64,000 bases of DNA. Origin: an uncultured Roseicyclus sp. GTDB taxonomy: Bacteria; Pseudomonadota; Alphaproteobacteria; Rhodobacterales; Rhodobacteraceae. Below the pieces are notes generated by a model. The model was given only the letters and a program-made list of their open reading frames with translations. It was not told the DNA's origin and did not search any database. This document shows positions 63,369-64,000 of the stretch, in pieces; the stretch's first letter is position 1, and each line of letters starts with the position of its first letter. Where the stretch lies: positions 42,050 through 106,049 of the forward strand of contig CAKZPN010000002.1 of assembly GCA_937139335.1 (NCBI GenBank), read 5' to 3'. The position numbers and the translations under genes are program-made.

Positions 63369-64000
63369 ATGACCAGACTGATGACCGGCGCCGCGGCGCT
63401 GCTGACAAGCGTGGCCCTCGTGCCCGCCGCCTTCGCGCAGGATGGCGGCTACACCATCGGCGTGTCGAACACCGTGCAAGGCAACGGCTGGCGCGAGGAA
63501 ATGATCTGCGCCATGCGCGCACAGGCGCTGGTGGAAGAGGACGTGACCGCCCTCATCGTCGCACACCGCAATACCGATAGTGCGGGCCAGCTCGAGGATC
63601 TCAACAACCTGATCGAGGCCGGCGTCGACGCCATCGTGCTGAACCCGTCCAACCCCGACGCGCTGAATTCCGCGCTCGAGGCCGCCATCGCGGCGGGCAT
63701 CGTGGTGGTCGCGGTCGATGCGGGCGTGTCGGCGGAAGGCGCCTACATCCTGTCCAACAACCAGGAAGAATACGCCTATCTCGGCGCGCGCTGGCTCTTC
63801 GAGCAGATGGGCGGCGAGGGTGACGTGGTCTACATGCGCGGCATCGCCGGCGTCTCGGCCGACACCGACCGCCACAACGGCTTCACCCGCGCGCTCGAGG
63901 AATTCCCCGACATCGAGGTCGTACACGAGGTCTTCACCGGCTGGCAGCAGGACCAGGGCAAGCAGCAGATGTTCGACTTCCTCGCCACCGGCATCCCGTT
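63369..64000 (+). CDS. sugar ABC transporter substrate-binding protein, N-terminal part
   Basis: The first 210 residues of a periplasmic binding protein of the ribose/galactose/inositol (RbsB, Peripla_BP_4) type; it runs off the right edge. A signal peptide (MTRLMTGAAALLTSVALVPAAFAQ) precedes YTIGVSNTVQGNGWREEMICAMRAQA, VDAIVLNPSNPDALNSALEAA and VVAVDAGVS, the standard sugar-cleft blocks. GGGAGG marks the ATG at 63369. It is the uptake component of the operon that starts with the SDR gene; ATPase and permease genes should follow outside the window. Confidence 0.93.
   Translation, partial: MTRLMTGAAALLTSVALVPAAFAQDGGYTIGVSNTVQGNGWREEMICAMRAQALVEEDVTALIVAHRNTDSAGQLEDLNNLIEAGVDAIVLNPSNPDALNSALEAAIAAGIVVVAVDAGVSAEGAYILSNNQEEYAYLGARWLFEQMGGEGDVVYMRGIAGVSADTDRHNGFTRALEEFPDIEVVHEVFTGWQQDQGKQQMFDFLATGIP

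Overview
The window is about 64 kb of high-GC chromosome from an alphaproteobacterium of the family Rhodobacteraceae (Roseobacter/Rhodobacter relatives). This rests on gene content and order: a dcw cluster preceded by a long mraZ leader with an internal terminator (the UpsM arrangement described in Rhodobacteraceae), a DUF1127 gene followed by tandem CCUCCUCCC-loop 'cuckoo' RNAs (the ccaF1-ccsR arrangement of Rhodobacter), an SOS box of the alphaproteobacterial GTTC-N7-GTTC type, and meso-diaminopimelate-type murein genes. The genus cannot be fixed from the sequence. I see no phage, insertion sequence, CRISPR array or replication origin.

Layout. 1-9.4 kb, minus strand: mraZ-rsmH-ftsL-ftsI-murE-murF-mraY-[SDR]-[AAA ATPase]-murD, nearly all joined by 1-4 base stop/start overlaps and preceded by an UpsM-like sRNA leader. 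9.7-12 kb: mrp and an MFS transporter. 12.2-12.8 kb: DUF1127 gene plus six cuckoo hairpins. 12.8-22.9 kb: Lrp regulator/LysE exporter pair, DUF998 membrane protein, uvrD-type helicase with a LexA box, FMN 2-hydroxyacid dehydrogenase, pyruvate carboxylase and a secreted unknown. 23.0-27.8 kb: tRNA-Gly and an exopolysaccharide locus (yjbH, yjbF, small secreted peptide, glycosyltransferase). 27.8-32.0 kb: hisB-hisH-hisA-hisF-hisE with two opposite-strand exported proteins (DUF2147, DUF302) between its segments. 32.0-34.9 kb: membrane coiled-coil protein, CoA-binding protein, zinc ribbon, rlmB, tRNA-Tyr. 35.2-36.9 kb: sugar-phosphate transferase and putative glycosyltransferase. 37.0-39.1 kb: clpP-clpX. 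39.4-41.6 kb: creatininase family and glutaryl-CoA dehydrogenase.

41.6-50.9 kb is a complete choline locus: choXWV uptake (with a GFA-family gene embedded between choW and choV, and a glutathione S-transferase gene opposite), and betI-betC-betB-betA, which would convert choline-O-sulfate to choline, betaine aldehyde and glycine betaine. A BetI-like operator sits between choX and betI. A phosphomannomutase/phosphoglucomutase gene follows.

52.5-64 kb is catabolic accessory territory: a coupled hydantoinase/VOC/racemase/DHDPS-like cluster; a LacI regulator; a mocD/mocE-like di-iron oxygenase and Rieske ferredoxin pair with an SDR (a rhizopine-demethylase-like module); a second LacI regulator with two palindromic operators; then SDR, Gfo/Idh/MocA dehydrogenase, sugar isomerase/epimerase and the start of a sugar ABC-transporter binding protein. 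These look like two or three pathways for unusual cyclic or O-methylated carbon sources and are the least described part of the window. The most distinctive non-coding features are the UpsM-like leader and the cuckoo RNA array.
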